A stretch of 64,000 nt of DNA from Pseudomonas soli (GCF_900110655.1 NZ_FOEQ01000001.1:347152-411151); one strand, 5' to 3'; shown: positions 28,470 to 39,870, counted from the first letter of the stretch. Notes: generated by a model from the sequence alone, not told the origin. Numbers and translations: made by a program.

Positions 28470-28943
28470 TCAGTTCCCGTCGAGCAGGACGCGCAGCATC
28501 CATGCCGTTTTTTCGTGCACCTGCATGCGCTGGGTCAGCAGGTCGGCGGTCGGCTCGTCGCTGACCTTGTCCACCACCGGGAAGATGCTGCGAGCGGTAC
28601 GCACCACGGCCTCCTGCCCCTGCACCAACTGGCGGATCATCTCTTCGGCAGGCGGCACGCCCTCCTCTTCCTTGATCGAAGAGTGGCGAGCATAAAAGGC
28701 ATAGGAACCCGGCGCCGGGAAGCCCAGGGCACGGATACGCTCGGCGATCGAATCGACCGCCAGGGCAAGCTCGTTGTATTGCTCCTCGAACATCAGGTGC
28801 AGGGTGCGGAACGACGGACCGGTGACGTTCCAATGGAAGTTGTGGGTTTTCAGATACAGCACATAGGTATCCGACAACAGGCGGGACAAGCCATCGACGA
28901 TGGACTTGCGATCTTCTTCACTGATACCGATATCGATTGCCAT
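28470..28943 (-). CDS. dps: Dps family DNA-binding ferritin-like protein
   Basis: 157 residues. The ferroxidase site is in [19 protein letters not shown] and [22 protein letters not shown]; the fold is a four-helix bundle forming 12-mers that oxidise iron with peroxide and can bind DNA. Start ATG 28943 with GGGGAG upstream; the longer frame lacks support. The gene at this place in P. aeruginosa (next to aspS) is also a Dps. The 280 bases upstream to the divergent cold-shock gene hold both promoters; I saw no clear OxyR site. Confidence 0.92.
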   Translation of the reverse strand: MAIDIGISEEDRKSIVDGLSRLLSDTYVLYLKTHNFHWNVTGPSFRTLHLMFEEQYNELALAVDSIAERIRALGFPAPGSYAFYARHSSIKEEEGVPPAEEMIRQLVQGQEAVVRTARSIFPVVDKVSDEPTADLLTQRMQVHEKTAWMLRVLLDGN

Positions 28944-29223
28944 GAAGCTCCCCTTTCCATAAGGCTTGATCATCAAGCGGGCAGCAAACACTCTAACAAG
29001 AGTTGGTTACCGGCGCATGCGGCACAAGGCTGCACTGACAGCCGTCGGCGCCAATCGGTTTGAGAAGCCCCCGCCTTTGCTGTTAAATAGGCAGTGTGCC
29101 ACCCGTGCGGATTGTCAGTGCCGGGTGCATAGGCTGGCCCGTCACGTTTTCGCGCCTACAGTTCACGCGCACCGTGCGACCAGCTCATCCTGTGATCGGC
29201 CTTATCAACGTGAGCCAAACCCA

Positions 29224-29817
29224 ATGTTCAAGATCGTCCATCTGGTGACGGGCGTGGCGGCTTTGCTGCTATCGCTCATACCCACCTTGAAAACTGACGC
29301 GACACCCTTCCTGCAGCAACCCGAGGCCGTCTACCTGGCGCTGCTCGGCCTGCTCAACCTGGTGATTGCCCCGGTACTGCCACAGTACTACAAAGGCATG
29401 CGCCAGCAGCTGCAACACGCCACCAGCATCCTGCTGGTCGTGGCCGTGGTCCTGCAGACCCTCACCCTGCTGGCCCGGCCGGAGCTTGGCAACCTGCCAG
29501 CACTGGCCTGTGCCTTCCTCGCCAGCGTGCTGCACCTGGTGGCTGGCTTCGTTCGCGGCACGCGAAAGGCCCGCGCCAGCCAGGGTAATCCCACGGAGGC
29601 CGGCCAGCGCGATACCGGCACAGTGAAGTGGTTCAACACCTCCAAGGGCTTCGGGTTCATCTCCCGCGACTCCGGTGACGATATCTTCGTGCACTTTCGC
29701 GCCATCCGCGGCGAGGGCCACCGGGTGCTGGTCGAAGGCCAGCGCGTGGAGTTCTCGGTGATGCACCGCGACAAAGGCCTGCAGGCCGAAGACGTGGTCG
29801 CCGTCGCGCGCCGCTGA
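29224..29817 (+). CDS. Membrane-anchored cold-shock-domain protein
   Basis: 197 residues. The first 110 hold three or four hydrophobic segments ([67 protein letters not shown]). After a basic linker, residues 130-197 are a cold-shock domain with RNP1 KGFGFIS and RNP2 DIFVHF. A single-stranded nucleic acid binding domain fixed to the inner membrane suggests local RNA handling, but no function is established. ATG at 29224. The domain architecture is conserved beside dps in Pseudomonas. Confidence 0.85.
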   Translation: MFKIVHLVTGVAALLLSLIPTLKTDATPFLQQPEAVYLALLGLLNLVIAPVLPQYYKGMRQQLQHATSILLVVAVVLQTLTLLARPELGNLPALACAFLASVLHLVAGFVRGTRKARASQGNPTEAGQRDTGTVKWFNTSKGFGFISRDSGDDIFVHFRAIRGEGHRVLVEGQRVEFSVMHRDKGLQAEDVVAVARR

Positions 29818-29836
29818 ACCCGTGCCGCCGCCGTGC

Positions 29837-30049
29837 TCAATAGTGAGGCGGCGGCGCTTCTTCTTCCCCGCCGCCCTGCTGGCCAGCCATCTCCTCGTAG
29901 CGTTTGATCAGCTCCGCCACCTGCAATTGCAGGCGCTCGATCACTCGACTCTGCTCGACAATCACATCATTTAGCGCTTGCAAGCTGTCATCCTGAAACG
30001 CCTGGCGGGTCTCCAGCTCGATCATGCGCATTTCCAGTTCCTGCGACAT
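29837..30049 (-). CDS. slyX: SlyX family protein
   Basis: 70 residues, nearly all coiled coil ([20 protein letters not shown]), ending PPPHY as SlyX proteins do. Role unknown. The ATG at 30049 has GGAGG 7 bases upstream and lies 2 bases after the HIT stop, so the pair is co-translated. Confidence 0.88.
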   Translation of the reverse strand: MSQELEMRMIELETRQAFQDDSLQALNDVIVEQSRVIERLQLQVAELIKRYEEMAGQQGGGEEEAPPPHY

Positions 30050-30051
30050 CC

Positions 30052-30471
30052 TCAAGCCTCCTTGAAGCTCTCACCCAGCAGCGCACGCACTTGCTGGCGA
30101 ATATCATCGAGCTGCTCCTGGGTGTAGCCGATGGCCGCCACCTTGCCCCAGACCGGGGCGGGCCAGGCGGCATCACCACGGTGGCGCACGATCACATGCA
30201 TATGCAGCTGGCTGACCACATTGCCCAGGGCTGCGACGTTCATCTTGTCGGCGGCAAAGACATCCTTCAACGCCTCGGCCAGGGCGCTCGTCTCGACCCA
30301 CAACTGCTGCTGATCCGCTTCCTCGAGCTCGAACACTTCAGTGATATCGGCGCGACGCGGCACCAGGATGAACCACGGGTAGTTGGCATCCTTGCTCAGC
30401 AGCAGGCGGCACAGCGGCAGGTCGCCCAATACCAGGGAATCCTCCTGCAGACGCGAATCGAGAGTGAACAC
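30052..30471 (-). CDS. HIT domain protein (histidine triad variant QxHxH)
   Basis: 139 residues from a GTG at 30471 with a strong AGGAGG. The opening [20 protein letters not shown] and [18 protein letters not shown] fit a HIT subfamily of nucleotide hydrolases or transferases. The triad reads [10 protein letters not shown], so the first histidine is Gln while the two catalytic-side histidines are kept. Substrate unknown. It forms an operon with slyX. Confidence 0.85.
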   Translation of the reverse strand: MFTLDSRLQEDSLVLGDLPLCRLLLSKDANYPWFILVPRRADITEVFELEEADQQQLWVETSALAEALKDVFAADKMNVAALGNVVSQLHMHVIVRHRGDAAWPAPVWGKVAAIGYTQEQLDDIRQQVRALLGESFKEA

Positions 30472-31233
30472 GGCAAACCTCCTTACTAGCGATACAGCCC
30501 TTCCAACCGGCCGGGCACAGGGGCGCAAGGATACTCTGCTTCGGCATCTGCCACACCCGCCGACGCCGATTCGAACCATTTGTAGCACGCGAATGACAAC
30601 ATCAACGCCCCGCTTCGGTAACACAGCGCTACTTTTCGCACCAAAATGATGCCGCTCGTCAGACCTCCACCACACATCCGTCACATAAAACAGCCAGGAT
30701 AAACAATCGTCGGTAACACCTTGACTTGGAAGGCAGCTTCACACACATACGCCAGAGACCGCCGTGAACTGCCACCGAAGCGGTCGCAGCCCGTGTTTTC
30801 GGAGGTTTTCCGGCTACAGGCAGGGTCTTTGTGAAAATTTCATCAAAGGTTCGTGATTTTGAGCATGCTTGTTGCATTCGTTACACGCCAAGTCGGCACG
30901 CTACCTGCACTGCAGGGTGAATGCGACAAATAACAACAGCGGCATCGGATAAACCAGGGAGTTTCACAAGCCGTACTTTGTATTTATACAAACATGACGG
31001 TTTCGAGACAGCGCTGGCGTTGTACGCCTCTATAAAACGGGCGTGATTTGCGACATGGAGACAACTGACAGCGACATGGCCATAAAGTTACCGAAAGGTT
31101 GTTTCTGCCCATATCGCCAAGAATAGTCCGCGTGATATACATTTTCGCCGACATAACAAGAAAGAGCCGGCCCTATAACTAAAACACTTGGGTGCGGCGG
31201 TACTCTTCCTAAAAACCAAAGGAGCAAATCACG
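30472..31233. other. Long intergenic region upstream of the OprD-family porin
   Basis: 762 bases without a convincing gene between HIT (minus) and the porin (plus). The half next to the porin (30820-31200) is AT-rich. It contains a perfect palindrome at 30977-30992, listed separately, and an AAAGGAGC RBS before the porin ATG. Such length suggests a long 5' leader, several promoters or a small RNA, but I could not identify any specific RNA. Confidence 0.5.
30977..30992. promoter_or_regulatory. Perfect palindrome, candidate operator of the porin gene
   Basis: TTTGTAT and ATACAAA are perfect 7-base arms around TT. The site lies 242 bases before the porin start in the AT-rich part of the leader region. 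It looks like a dimer binding site. The regulator is not identifiable; in P. aeruginosa oprD responds to arginine (ArgR) and carbon source. Confidence 0.4.
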
Positions 31234-32538
31234 ATGCGCGTGATGAAGTGGAGCATGATCGCCCTGGCCGTAGCGGCAGGGACTTCGCAGATGGCTGTCG
31301 CCTCTTCGCAGGATGAGTCGAAAGGTTTCGTCGAAGACAGCAAGCTGAACGTCAAGATGCGTAACCTGTACTTCAGCCGTGACTATCGCAACACCGAGTC
31401 GGCCGGCAACAAACTCGCCGGCCTGCGCCACGACCAGCGCGAATGGGGTCAAGGCTTCATCGGCACCTTCGAGTCGGGCTTCACCCAAGGCACCGTGGGT
31501 GTAGGCGTCGACGCCATCGGCCTGCTGGGCATCAAGCTTGACAGCGGCCGCGGCTACTCGGGCACCGGCCTATTCCCTACCGGATCCGACCAGCGCTCCC
31601 AGGATGACTACTCCAAGGGTGGCGCCGCCGTTAAATTCCGTATTTCCGACACCGTCCTGAAGGTCGGCGACCAATTTACCGCCCTGCCGGTGTTCGCCAC
31701 CGATGACAGCCGCCTGCTGCCCGAAACCGCGCAAGGCGCATTGCTCACCAGCAATGAAATCAAAGGCCTGACCCTGCATGCCGGCCGCTTCAAGAGCATG
31801 AGAGCCCAAGCGGAAACCGACCGCGACAGTATCAGTGACGGTCTGGGTCGCCGCGGCCTGAAGGAAGCAGACGTCTTCGGTGGCTCCTACGCCTTCACCG
31901 ACAGCCTGTCGACCAGCCTCTATTACTCCAAGGTCGAAGACTACTGGCGCAAGTACTACGCCAATGTCAACTGGGCATTGCCGATCTCGGACAAGCAAGG
32001 CCTGGTGTTCGACTTCAACATCTATGACACCAAAGGCGAAGGCGACAACCTGTACCGCGCCACCGCCGACGGCGACAAACTCGACAACCGCGCCTACAGC
32101 TTCTCCGGTGCGTACAATATCGGTGCCCACACCTTTACCCTGGCTTACCAGAAAGTCACCGGTGATGGCGAATATGCCTATGGCATCGACGGTGGCGGCA
32201 GTATCTTCCTGGCCAACTCGGTAGCCCGTTCGGACTTCAACGCCGAAGGCGAAAAATCCTGGCAGGTCCGCTACGACCTGAACTTCGCCGAGTTCGGCGT
32301 ACCAGGCCTGACCTTCATGACCCGCTACGTCCGCGGCACCGGCGCCCACACTGCCGACACCAACGACGGCAAGGAATGGGAACGCGACGTGGACATCAAG
32401 TACGTCCTGCAGGAAGGCCCGGCCAAGGATCTGAGCTTCCGTGTCCGCCAGGCTACCTATCGTTCCTCCGACGCGGTCTACTCCAACTCGCTGGACGAAC
32501 TGCGCCTGATCGTCGAGTACCCACTGAGCATCCTGTAA
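31234..32538 (+). CDS. OprD-family outer-membrane porin
   Basis: 434 residues. Signal peptide about 1-24 (cut near AVAS), then an 18-strand barrel pattern: FVEDSKLNVKMRNLYFSRDY at the start of the mature protein, KLDNRAYSFSGAYNIG in the middle, and a terminal LRLIVEYPLSIL ending in a hydrophobic residue. OprD channels take up small substrates such as basic amino acids; P. aeruginosa OprD, also next to proS, passes lysine/arginine and carbapenems. This position supports orthology, but the loops that set specificity were not compared. RBS AAAGGAGC. A terminator follows. Confidence 0.9.
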   Translation: MRVMKWSMIALAVAAGTSQMAVASSQDESKGFVEDSKLNVKMRNLYFSRDYRNTESAGNKLAGLRHDQREWGQGFIGTFESGFTQGTVGVGVDAIGLLGIKLDSGRGYSGTGLFPTGSDQRSQDDYSKGGAAVKFRISDTVLKVGDQFTALPVFATDDSRLLPETAQGALLTSNEIKGLTLHAGRFKSMRAQAETDRDSISDGLGRRGLKEADVFGGSYAFTDSLSTSLYYSKVEDYWRKYYANVNWALPISDKQGLVFDFNIYDTKGEGDNLYRATADGDKLDNRAYSFSGAYNIGAHTFTLAYQKVTGDGEYAYGIDGGGSIFLANSVARSDFNAEGEKSWQVRYDLNFAEFGVPGLTFMTRYVRGTGAHTADTNDGKEWERDVDIKYVLQEGPAKDLSFRVRQATYRSSDAVYSNSLDELRLIVEYPLSIL

Positions 32539-32568
32539 ACCCAGGTTTGCGACGCCCCAAGATGAAGA

Positions 32569-32593
32569 AGCCCGGCGATCGCCGGGCTTTTTC
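32569..32593 (+). terminator. Terminator after the porin gene
   Basis: AAGCCCGGCGATCGCCGGGC is a perfect GC-rich palindrome followed by TTTTTC. Confidence 0.9.
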
Positions 32594-32694
32594 TTGGCTG
32601 ACAGAACCGCGCCAGTGCTGCATTCTGTACGCTTTCGTTTCGCCCCCGTACAATGCGGGGTCATTTCACATTCAGGCAATCGACACGGCTCACC

Positions 32695-34410
<1,716 letters not shown>

Positions 34411-34431
34411 TAACCCGTTACGCGAGTGATC

Positions 34432-35385
34432 ATGTCCAAGCGAAGTACCTACACCCTGGGGGGCGCCGCACTGTGCGGCGCCCTGCTCCTCGGCGGCTGC
34501 GCCAACCAGATGTCCCAGCGCAGCGATCATGAGGAGCGCGTCGAGCGCAAACTGCTCGAGCACAGTCTGCAGATCGATGTCGGCGAGCCGAAGGTGATGG
34601 AGCTTCCGCAGCGGCGCGTGCGCATTCATGAGCTCAAGCGTTTCGAAGTCACCGAGTTCGAAGTCACCCGCCGCTACGACCGCTACACCCCTTACCAACC
34701 CTGGCGGGAGATCTACGAGATCCCGCTGGGCGCGGTGGCTGTGGTGGCGGGCATCAGCGCCAACGTGGCCAATGTGTTCGCTTTGGGCAACCTGCCGGAC
34801 AGCATCACCCACGACTGGCTCAGCTATGGCGTGGCGGGCGTCAACCCGTTCATGAACGTACCGTCCAACGGCCGTGCCCAGCAGAACCTGGCGGGCATCG
34901 ACGAAGTCGAGAAAGGTAAGCGCGAAGAGTCCATCAGCCTGCCGTGGAACGAGCGCCTGGTCGAGGTCAAGGCTGGCAAGATGACCCACGAGCTGACCAC
35001 CGACAAGCATGGCGTACTGCGCCTGAACCTGCTCGACAGCCCGTTCTCCGAGCAGAACCTCAACCATATCGGCACCCTGCACCTGCAGGTGGTGGATGAG
35101 GAAAACCAGGTACGAGGCGATGCCAGCTTGCTGGTCAGCGGCAATTTGCGTGGCAAGTTGCTCGAGGCCCACGAGCTGATTTTCGATGACCTCGAGGACG
35201 ACGATGTCGGCCAGTGGGTACATCGGGTCAAGCGCCTGTCGGAACTGGGCCTGGAAGAAGAGGCCAGCGAACTCGAACAGAGCCTGATCGAACTGACGCG
35301 CAACGATCCTGAGCTGCAGCAGGAGTTTCTGCAGGCACTGACAAAGGCCACCGGGCGACTGGTTGCCGATCCGGGCGTGCAGTAA
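34432..35385 (+). CDS. Putative lipoprotein of unknown function
   Basis: 317 residues. N-terminal lipobox LLLGGCANQ (Cys about 22) after a hydrophobic stretch. A conserved-looking segment, VTEFEVTRRYDRYTPYQPWR, is followed by a hydrophobic Ala/Gly-rich stretch (about 98-125), then a charged beta-rich region and a C-terminal Glu/Leu-rich helix. I do not recognise a catalytic domain. The gene lies 21 bases after proS on the same strand, an arrangement found in other pseudomonads, so it may be co-transcribed. An in-frame GTG at 34426 is the other start candidate. Confidence 0.8.
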   Translation: MSKRSTYTLGGAALCGALLLGGCANQMSQRSDHEERVERKLLEHSLQIDVGEPKVMELPQRRVRIHELKRFEVTEFEVTRRYDRYTPYQPWREIYEIPLGAVAVVAGISANVANVFALGNLPDSITHDWLSYGVAGVNPFMNVPSNGRAQQNLAGIDEVEKGKREESISLPWNERLVEVKAGKMTHELTTDKHGVLRLNLLDSPFSEQNLNHIGTLHLQVVDEENQVRGDASLLVSGNLRGKLLEAHELIFDDLEDDDVGQWVHRVKRLSELGLEEEASELEQSLIELTRNDPELQQEFLQALTKATGRLVADPGVQ

Positions 35386-35390
35386 AACGA

Positions 35391-35416
35391 GAAGGGGCCG
35401 CTTGTGCGGCCCCTTC
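35391..35416. terminator. Bidirectional terminator between the lipoprotein gene and dinB
   Basis: GAAGGGGCCGC-TTGT-GCGGCCCCTTC is a perfect 11-bp stem. T-rich sequence follows on the plus strand (TTCTTTAT) and a TCGTTTTA sequence on the minus strand, so it serves both convergent genes. Confidence 0.85.
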
Positions 35417-35420
35417 TTCT

Positions 35421-36485
35421 TTATATGTCCCGAAACAACTCCAACTGCTCAAGCGCCCCACGCAGGTCCCGCAGCCTCACCCCTACTCCCAGCAACCGCA
35501 CCGGCTTGCCACCTCGGGCAAACGCCTGGCTGAGCAACTGCCGGTAGCTCTCCAGGTCTCGCCCCGCCCCCGCCTGCTCCAGCGTGGTCTGGCTGAAGTC
35601 ATGGAACTTGACCTTGACGAAAGGCTTGTCGGGCCGATAGCTGCTATCCATGCGCGCAATCCGCTCATTCAGACTGGCGAGCAGGTCAGGCAGCTTCTCC
35701 AGGCAACTGCTCAGGTCAGGCAAGTCATGGTCGTAGGTGTTCTCGACACTGACCGACTGCCGCCGACTGTCGTTGTGCACCGCACGCTCGTCGATCCCTC
35801 GCGCCAGCCCCCACAAGCGCTCGCCGAAGCTGCCAAATTCGCACACCAGCGCCAGCCTCGACCAGTCGCGCAATGACAGGCAAGTATCGATCCCCAATCG
35901 CGAAAGCTTATCCGCCGTCACCTTGCCAACGCCATGCAAGCGGGCAACCGGCAAAGCCGCGACAAATTCCTCCACTTGGTCAGGGGTAATGACGAACAAT
36001 CCATTGGGCTTGCGCCAATCGCTGGCGATCTTGGCCAGGAACTTGTTCGGCGCCACGCCTGCGGACACCGTGATATGCAGTTGTTGGGCGACCCGACGAC
36101 GAATGTCCTCGGCAATCCGCGTGGCGCTGCCGGCAAACCATTGGCTGTCACTGACATCCAGGTAAGCCTCGTCCAGCGACAGCGGTTCGATCAGCTCGGT
36201 GTAGTCCCGGAAGATCGCGTGAATCTCGCGGGACGCCTCACGGTAAGCCTCGAAACGCGGCTTGACGATTTCCAGGTCGGGGCACAGTTTCATGGCATGC
36301 CCCGATGCCATCGCCGAACGCACGCCATAGGCGCGCGCCTCGTAGTTGCAGGTGGCGATCACGCCACGCTGACCTGGCTGCCCACCCACCGCCATGGGGC
36401 GACCGACCAGGCGCGGGTCATCGCGCATCTCGATGGCGGCGTAGAAGCAGTCACAATCAATGTGGATGATCTTGCGCAAGGACAT
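35421..36485 (-). CDS. dinB: DNA polymerase IV (Y family)
   Basis: 354 residues. Catalytic acidic residues in IIHIDCDCFYAAIE (Asp8) and SLDEAYLDVS (Asp/Glu pair), HhH region ALPVARLHGVGKVTADKL, then the little-finger domain. Translesion polymerase of the SOS response. The third residue of the usual IDMDCF motif is Cys, common in Pseudomonas. A perfect LexA box lies 15 bases before the start codon. Confidence 0.96.
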   Translation of the reverse strand: MSLRKIIHIDCDCFYAAIEMRDDPRLVGRPMAVGGQPGQRGVIATCNYEARAYGVRSAMASGHAMKLCPDLEIVKPRFEAYREASREIHAIFRDYTELIEPLSLDEAYLDVSDSQWFAGSATRIAEDIRRRVAQQLHITVSAGVAPNKFLAKIASDWRKPNGLFVITPDQVEEFVAALPVARLHGVGKVTADKLSRLGIDTCLSLRDWSRLALVCEFGSFGERLWGLARGIDERAVHNDSRRQSVSVENTYDHDLPDLSSCLEKLPDLLASLNERIARMDSSYRPDKPFVKVKFHDFSQTTLEQAGAGRDLESYRQLLSQAFARGGKPVRLLGVGVRLRDLRGALEQLELFRDI

Positions 36486-36500
36486 GGATGACAGCCACTA

Positions 36501-36516
36501 CTGTAAATTCATACAG
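36501..36516 (-). promoter_or_regulatory. LexA (SOS) box of dinB
   Basis: CTGTAAATTCATACAG is an exact CTGT-N8-ACAG operator. It lies 15-31 bases upstream of the dinB ATG, where it would block the promoter until SOS induction. Confidence 0.9.
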
Positions 36517-36648
36517 ATATTACCGTACCGCCAACGGACGAGACAGCCTGGACCGGACAATCGGCCTGCAAGCCCCGTCGCCACTGCGCTGCGGCGCGAT
36601 CTGGCACGCTAAGGGTTTGAACGAAAAAGGTTTTTCTTGAGGAAATGC

Positions 36649-36676
36649 TTGACAGGCAAGGGAAAATCCGTAGAAT
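36649..36676 (+). promoter_or_regulatory. Promoter of the first initiator tRNA gene
   Basis: TTGACA (36649-36654), 16 bases, then TAGAAT (36671-36676), which ends 13 bases before the mature tRNA. The GC-poor discriminator and near-consensus hexamers fit a strong stable-RNA promoter. Confidence 0.8.
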
Positions 36677-36689
36677 TCGATCTCACAGG

Positions 36690-36766
<77 letters not shown>

Positions 36767-36778
36767 GATTCAAGAAAA

Positions 36779-36806
36779 GGCCACTGTTCATACAGTGGCC
36801 TTTTTT
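36779..36806 (+). terminator. Terminator after tRNA-fMet copy 1
   Basis: GGCCACTG-TTCATA-CAGTGGCC stem followed by TTTTTT (36801-36806). Confidence 0.9.
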
Positions 36807-36861
36807 ATTGCCTCTATATTCACACCGAAAGAAAAACCCACGAAAAATCAAGTAGTAACGC

Positions 36862-36889
36862 TTGACAGCGGTTGGGAAATCCGTAGAAT
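36862..36889 (+). promoter_or_regulatory. Promoter of the second initiator tRNA gene
   Basis: TTGACA (36862-36867), 16 bases, TAGAAT (36884-36889). The block from AAATCCGTAGAATTCGAT onward repeats the upstream region of copy 1, showing that promoter and gene were duplicated together. Confidence 0.8.
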
Positions 36890-36902
36890 TCGATTCCACA
36901 GG

Positions 36903-36979
<77 letters not shown>

Positions 36980-36990
36980 TATTCGTCAGA

Positions 36991-37026
36991 ACAAACCCCG
37001 CCTGTCGCAAGACAGTGCGGGGTTTG
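36991..37026 (+). terminator. Terminator after tRNA-fMet copy 2
   Basis: ACAAACCCCGC pairs with GCGGGGTTTGT, with an inner CTGTC/GACAG stem; a moderate T-rich tail (GTTTGTTG) ends the structure. Confidence 0.75.
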
Positions 37027-37227
37027 TTGCATTCAGCCCCTACCCTTTCGATTCCTCCTCGCCAAGCCCTGGTTCCAGCCCTTGTAGACGGCTGAATGAA
37101 CTATCTTTAACTATCCTGAAACAGATTAAGCCGCCGGCGCGGAGTAATATTCGGATACGTTTTTCCAAAGGGACTTTCACTTGGCCGCACCTTGCCTTCA
37201 CCTCGCGCGCTGCGCACGAGGCACTCC

Positions 37228-39870
37228 ATGACCCCCCCCACTCCCGAGCCCCAGGCACCGTTGACCACGGCCTTGCCGGCGGCGGCGCAGCGCCTGCCCT
37301 GGCTGGAACGCCTGAGCAAGTACCGTCAGCCGCTGGGTTTGGCGCTGACATTGCTGTTGTTCGCCATGGGCCTGATTGCCTGCCGCCATCTGTTGAGCGA
37401 ACTGGATATCTACGCCCTGCATGATGCGATGCTCAGCGTACCGACCCAGTCGCTGCTCGGCGCGCTGCTGGCCACGCTGGTCGGCTTCGTGATCCTGCTC
37501 GGTTACGAATGGTCGGCCAGCCGCTATGCCGCCGTGCAACTACCACCCCGCACTCTGGTGCTCGGTGGCTTCAGCGCCTTCGCCATTGGCAACGCGATAG
37601 GCCTGTCGATGCTGTCGGGTGGCTCGGTGCGTTATCGCCTCTATGCCCGTCAAGGCTTGGGCGCCGCAGAGGTCGCGCGCATGACGGTGTTCGCCAGCCT
37701 TTCGCTGGGCTGCGCGCTGCCGCCGCTGGCGGCACTGGCCACCCTGAGCGACCTGCCGGCAGCGGCAACGGCGCTGCGCTTGCCTGCGCCGCTGCTGGGC
37801 GGGATTGCCATCGCCGTGCTGGTCGCGGCGGTCGCCCTGGTCATGGGCCTGTACCGCCGTCGCCTGCCTGAGCAGCCGCTGGCCGACAACCTGCTGGTGC
37901 AGTTCGGGCGCCGCACCCTGCGCCTGCCAGGCGCGCGCCTGACTGCGTTGCAACTGCTGATCACCGCCCTGGATGTCGCCGCCGCGGCCACCGTGCTTTA
38001 TTTGCTGCTGCCCGAAGCCCCACCCTTTGGCGCGTTCGTGTTGGTCTACCTGCTTGCCCTCGCCGCCGGGGTGCTGAGCCACGTGCCGGGTGGCGTCGGG
38101 GTGTTCGAGGCGATCCTGCTGGCCGCGTTCGCCAACCAGCTGGGCGCGGCGCCACTGGCGGCCGCCCTGCTGTTGTACCGGCTGATCTACGTGGTGCTGC
38201 CGTTGCTCGTGGCCTGCGTACTGCTGCTGGCCAACGAAGCCCGCCGGCTGATGGTCGCCCAGCAGGCGATCCGCGCAGCCTCGGGCCTGGCCGCGCCGGT
38301 GCTGGCGATCCTGGTGTTCCTTTCCGGCGTGGTGCTGCTGTTCTCCGGCGCTACCCCGGAGATCGACAGCCGTCTGGAGCACATGGGCTTCCTGATCCCA
38401 CACCGCCTGATCGATGCCTCGCACTTCGGCGCCAGCCTGATCGGCGTGCTCTGCCTGCTGCTCGCCCAGGGCCTGCGCCGGCGCCTGTCGGCTGCCTGGC
38501 TGCTGACCACCGTGCTGCTGCTGGTGGGCGCGGTGCTGTCGCTGCTCAAGGGCTTCGACTGGGAAGAAGCCAGCCTGATGTGCTTCACCGCTGCTCTGCT
38601 CGCCCTGTTCCGCCGCTCGTTCTACCGTCCCAGCCGCCTGCTGGAGCTGCCGTTCTCGCCGGTGTACCTGGTGGCCAGCGCCTGCGTGGTCGGCGCCTCG
38701 GTATGGCTGCTGCTGTTCGCCTACCAGGACGTGCCCTACACCCACAAGCTGTGGTGGCAGTTCACCCTTGATGCCGATGCGCCGCGGGGCTTGCGCGCCG
38801 CGCTGGGCAGCGCCGTGCTGCTGGTGATCGTCGCCCTGACCTGGCTGCTGCGCACCGCCCGGCCCGTGATCCATCTGCCCAGCGAAGACGAGCTGCAGCG
38901 CGCCAATCGCATCCTGCTCGCCTCCGACCAGCCCGATGGCGGGCTGGCCCTGACCGGTGACAAGGCGCTGCTGTTCCACCCCAACGACAACGCCTTCCTG
39001 ATGTATGCCCGTCGCGGCCGCAGCCTGGTAGCCCTGTACGACCCGATCGGCCCGGCCCAGGAACGCGCCGAAATGATCTGGCAGTTCCGCGACCTGTGCG
39101 ACCTGCACCATGCCCGCCCGGTGTTCTACCAGGTGCGTGCGGAGAACCTGCCTTTCTACATGGACATCGGCCTGACCGCGATCAAGCTCGGCGAGGAAGC
39201 GCGGGTCGACCTGCGCCGCTTCGATATCGATGCCAAGGGCAAGGAGATGAAGGACCTGCGCTACACCTGGAACCGCGGCGGCCGCGACGGCCTGGCCCTG
39301 GAGATCCATGAGCCTGGTCACGCCCCGCTGGAGGCACTCAAGGAGATCTCCGACGCTTGGCTGAGCGGCAAGAACGTGCGCGAAAAAGGTTTCTCCCTCG
39401 GCCGCTTCAGCCCCGAGTACCTGCAGCATTTCCGTATCGCGCTGATCCGCTTCCAGGGCCGCCCGGTGGCCTTCGCCAACCTGCTGGAGACCCACAGCAA
39501 CGAGCTGGCCAGCCTCGACCTGATGCGCGCGCATCCGGAAGCTCCGAAGCTGACCATGGAGTTCATGATGGTCGGTCTGATCCTGCACTACAAAAGCCAC
39601 GACTACGGCCGCTTCAGCCTGGGCATGGTCCCCCTTTCAGGCTTGCAGCCGCGGCGTGGCGCCCCCTTGACCCAGCGCCTGGGCTCGATGGTGTTCCAGC
39701 GCGGCGAACAGCTCTACAACTTCCAGGGCCTGCGGCGCTTCAAGGACAAGTTCCAGCCGGACTGGGAACCCCGCTACATGGCCGTGCCAGCCGGGCTCGA
39801 CCCGTTGGTGGCACTGGCTGACACCGCCGCCCTGATCGCTGGCGGCCTGACTGGATTGGTGAAACGTTGA
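37228..39870 (+). CDS. mprF: Aminoacyl-phosphatidylglycerol synthase/flippase MprF
   Basis: 880 residues. The N-terminal two thirds are a multi-TM flippase (about 14 helices; GNAIGLSMLSGGSVRYRLYA, LSHVPGGVGVFEAILLAAF). The C-terminal cytoplasmic DUF2156 domain (about 545-870; DKALLFHPNDNAFLMYARRG, then MEFMMVGLILHYKSHDYGRFSLGM) transfers an amino acid from tRNA to phosphatidylglycerol. In P. aeruginosa the product is alanyl-PG, giving resistance to cationic peptides. ATG at 37228. Its stop overlaps the start of an AcvB/VirJ gene, exactly as PA0920-PA0919. Whether Ala or Lys is used cannot be read here. Confidence 0.94.
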   Translation: MTPPTPEPQAPLTTALPAAAQRLPWLERLSKYRQPLGLALTLLLFAMGLIACRHLLSELDIYALHDAMLSVPTQSLLGALLATLVGFVILLGYEWSASRYAAVQLPPRTLVLGGFSAFAIGNAIGLSMLSGGSVRYRLYARQGLGAAEVARMTVFASLSLGCALPPLAALATLSDLPAAATALRLPAPLLGGIAIAVLVAAVALVMGLYRRRLPEQPLADNLLVQFGRRTLRLPGARLTALQLLITALDVAAAATVLYLLLPEAPPFGAFVLVYLLALAAGVLSHVPGGVGVFEAILLAAFANQLGAAPLAAALLLYRLIYVVLPLLVACVLLLANEARRLMVAQQAIRAASGLAAPVLAILVFLSGVVLLFSGATPEIDSRLEHMGFLIPHRLIDASHFGASLIGVLCLLLAQGLRRRLSAAWLLTTVLLLVGAVLSLLKGFDWEEASLMCFTAALLALFRRSFYRPSRLLELPFSPVYLVASACVVGASVWLLLFAYQDVPYTHKLWWQFTLDADAPRGLRAALGSAVLLVIVALTWLLRTARPVIHLPSEDELQRANRILLASDQPDGGLALTGDKALLFHPNDNAFLMYARRGRSLVALYDPIGPAQERAEMIWQFRDLCDLHHARPVFYQVRAENLPFYMDIGLTAIKLGEEARVDLRRFDIDAKGKEMKDLRYTWNRGGRDGLALEIHEPGHAPLEALKEISDAWLSGKNVREKGFSLGRFSPEYLQHFRIALIRFQGRPVAFANLLETHSNELASLDLMRAHPEAPKLTMEFMMVGLILHYKSHDYGRFSLGMVPLSGLQPRRGAPLTQRLGSMVFQRGEQLYNFQGLRRFKDKFQPDWEPRYMAVPAGLDPLVALADTAALIAGGLTGLVKR

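Noticed and set aside
37540..39600. 686-codon minus-strand open frame
   Set aside because: Antisense to mprF; low-complexity Gln/Gly/Arg-rich shadow.
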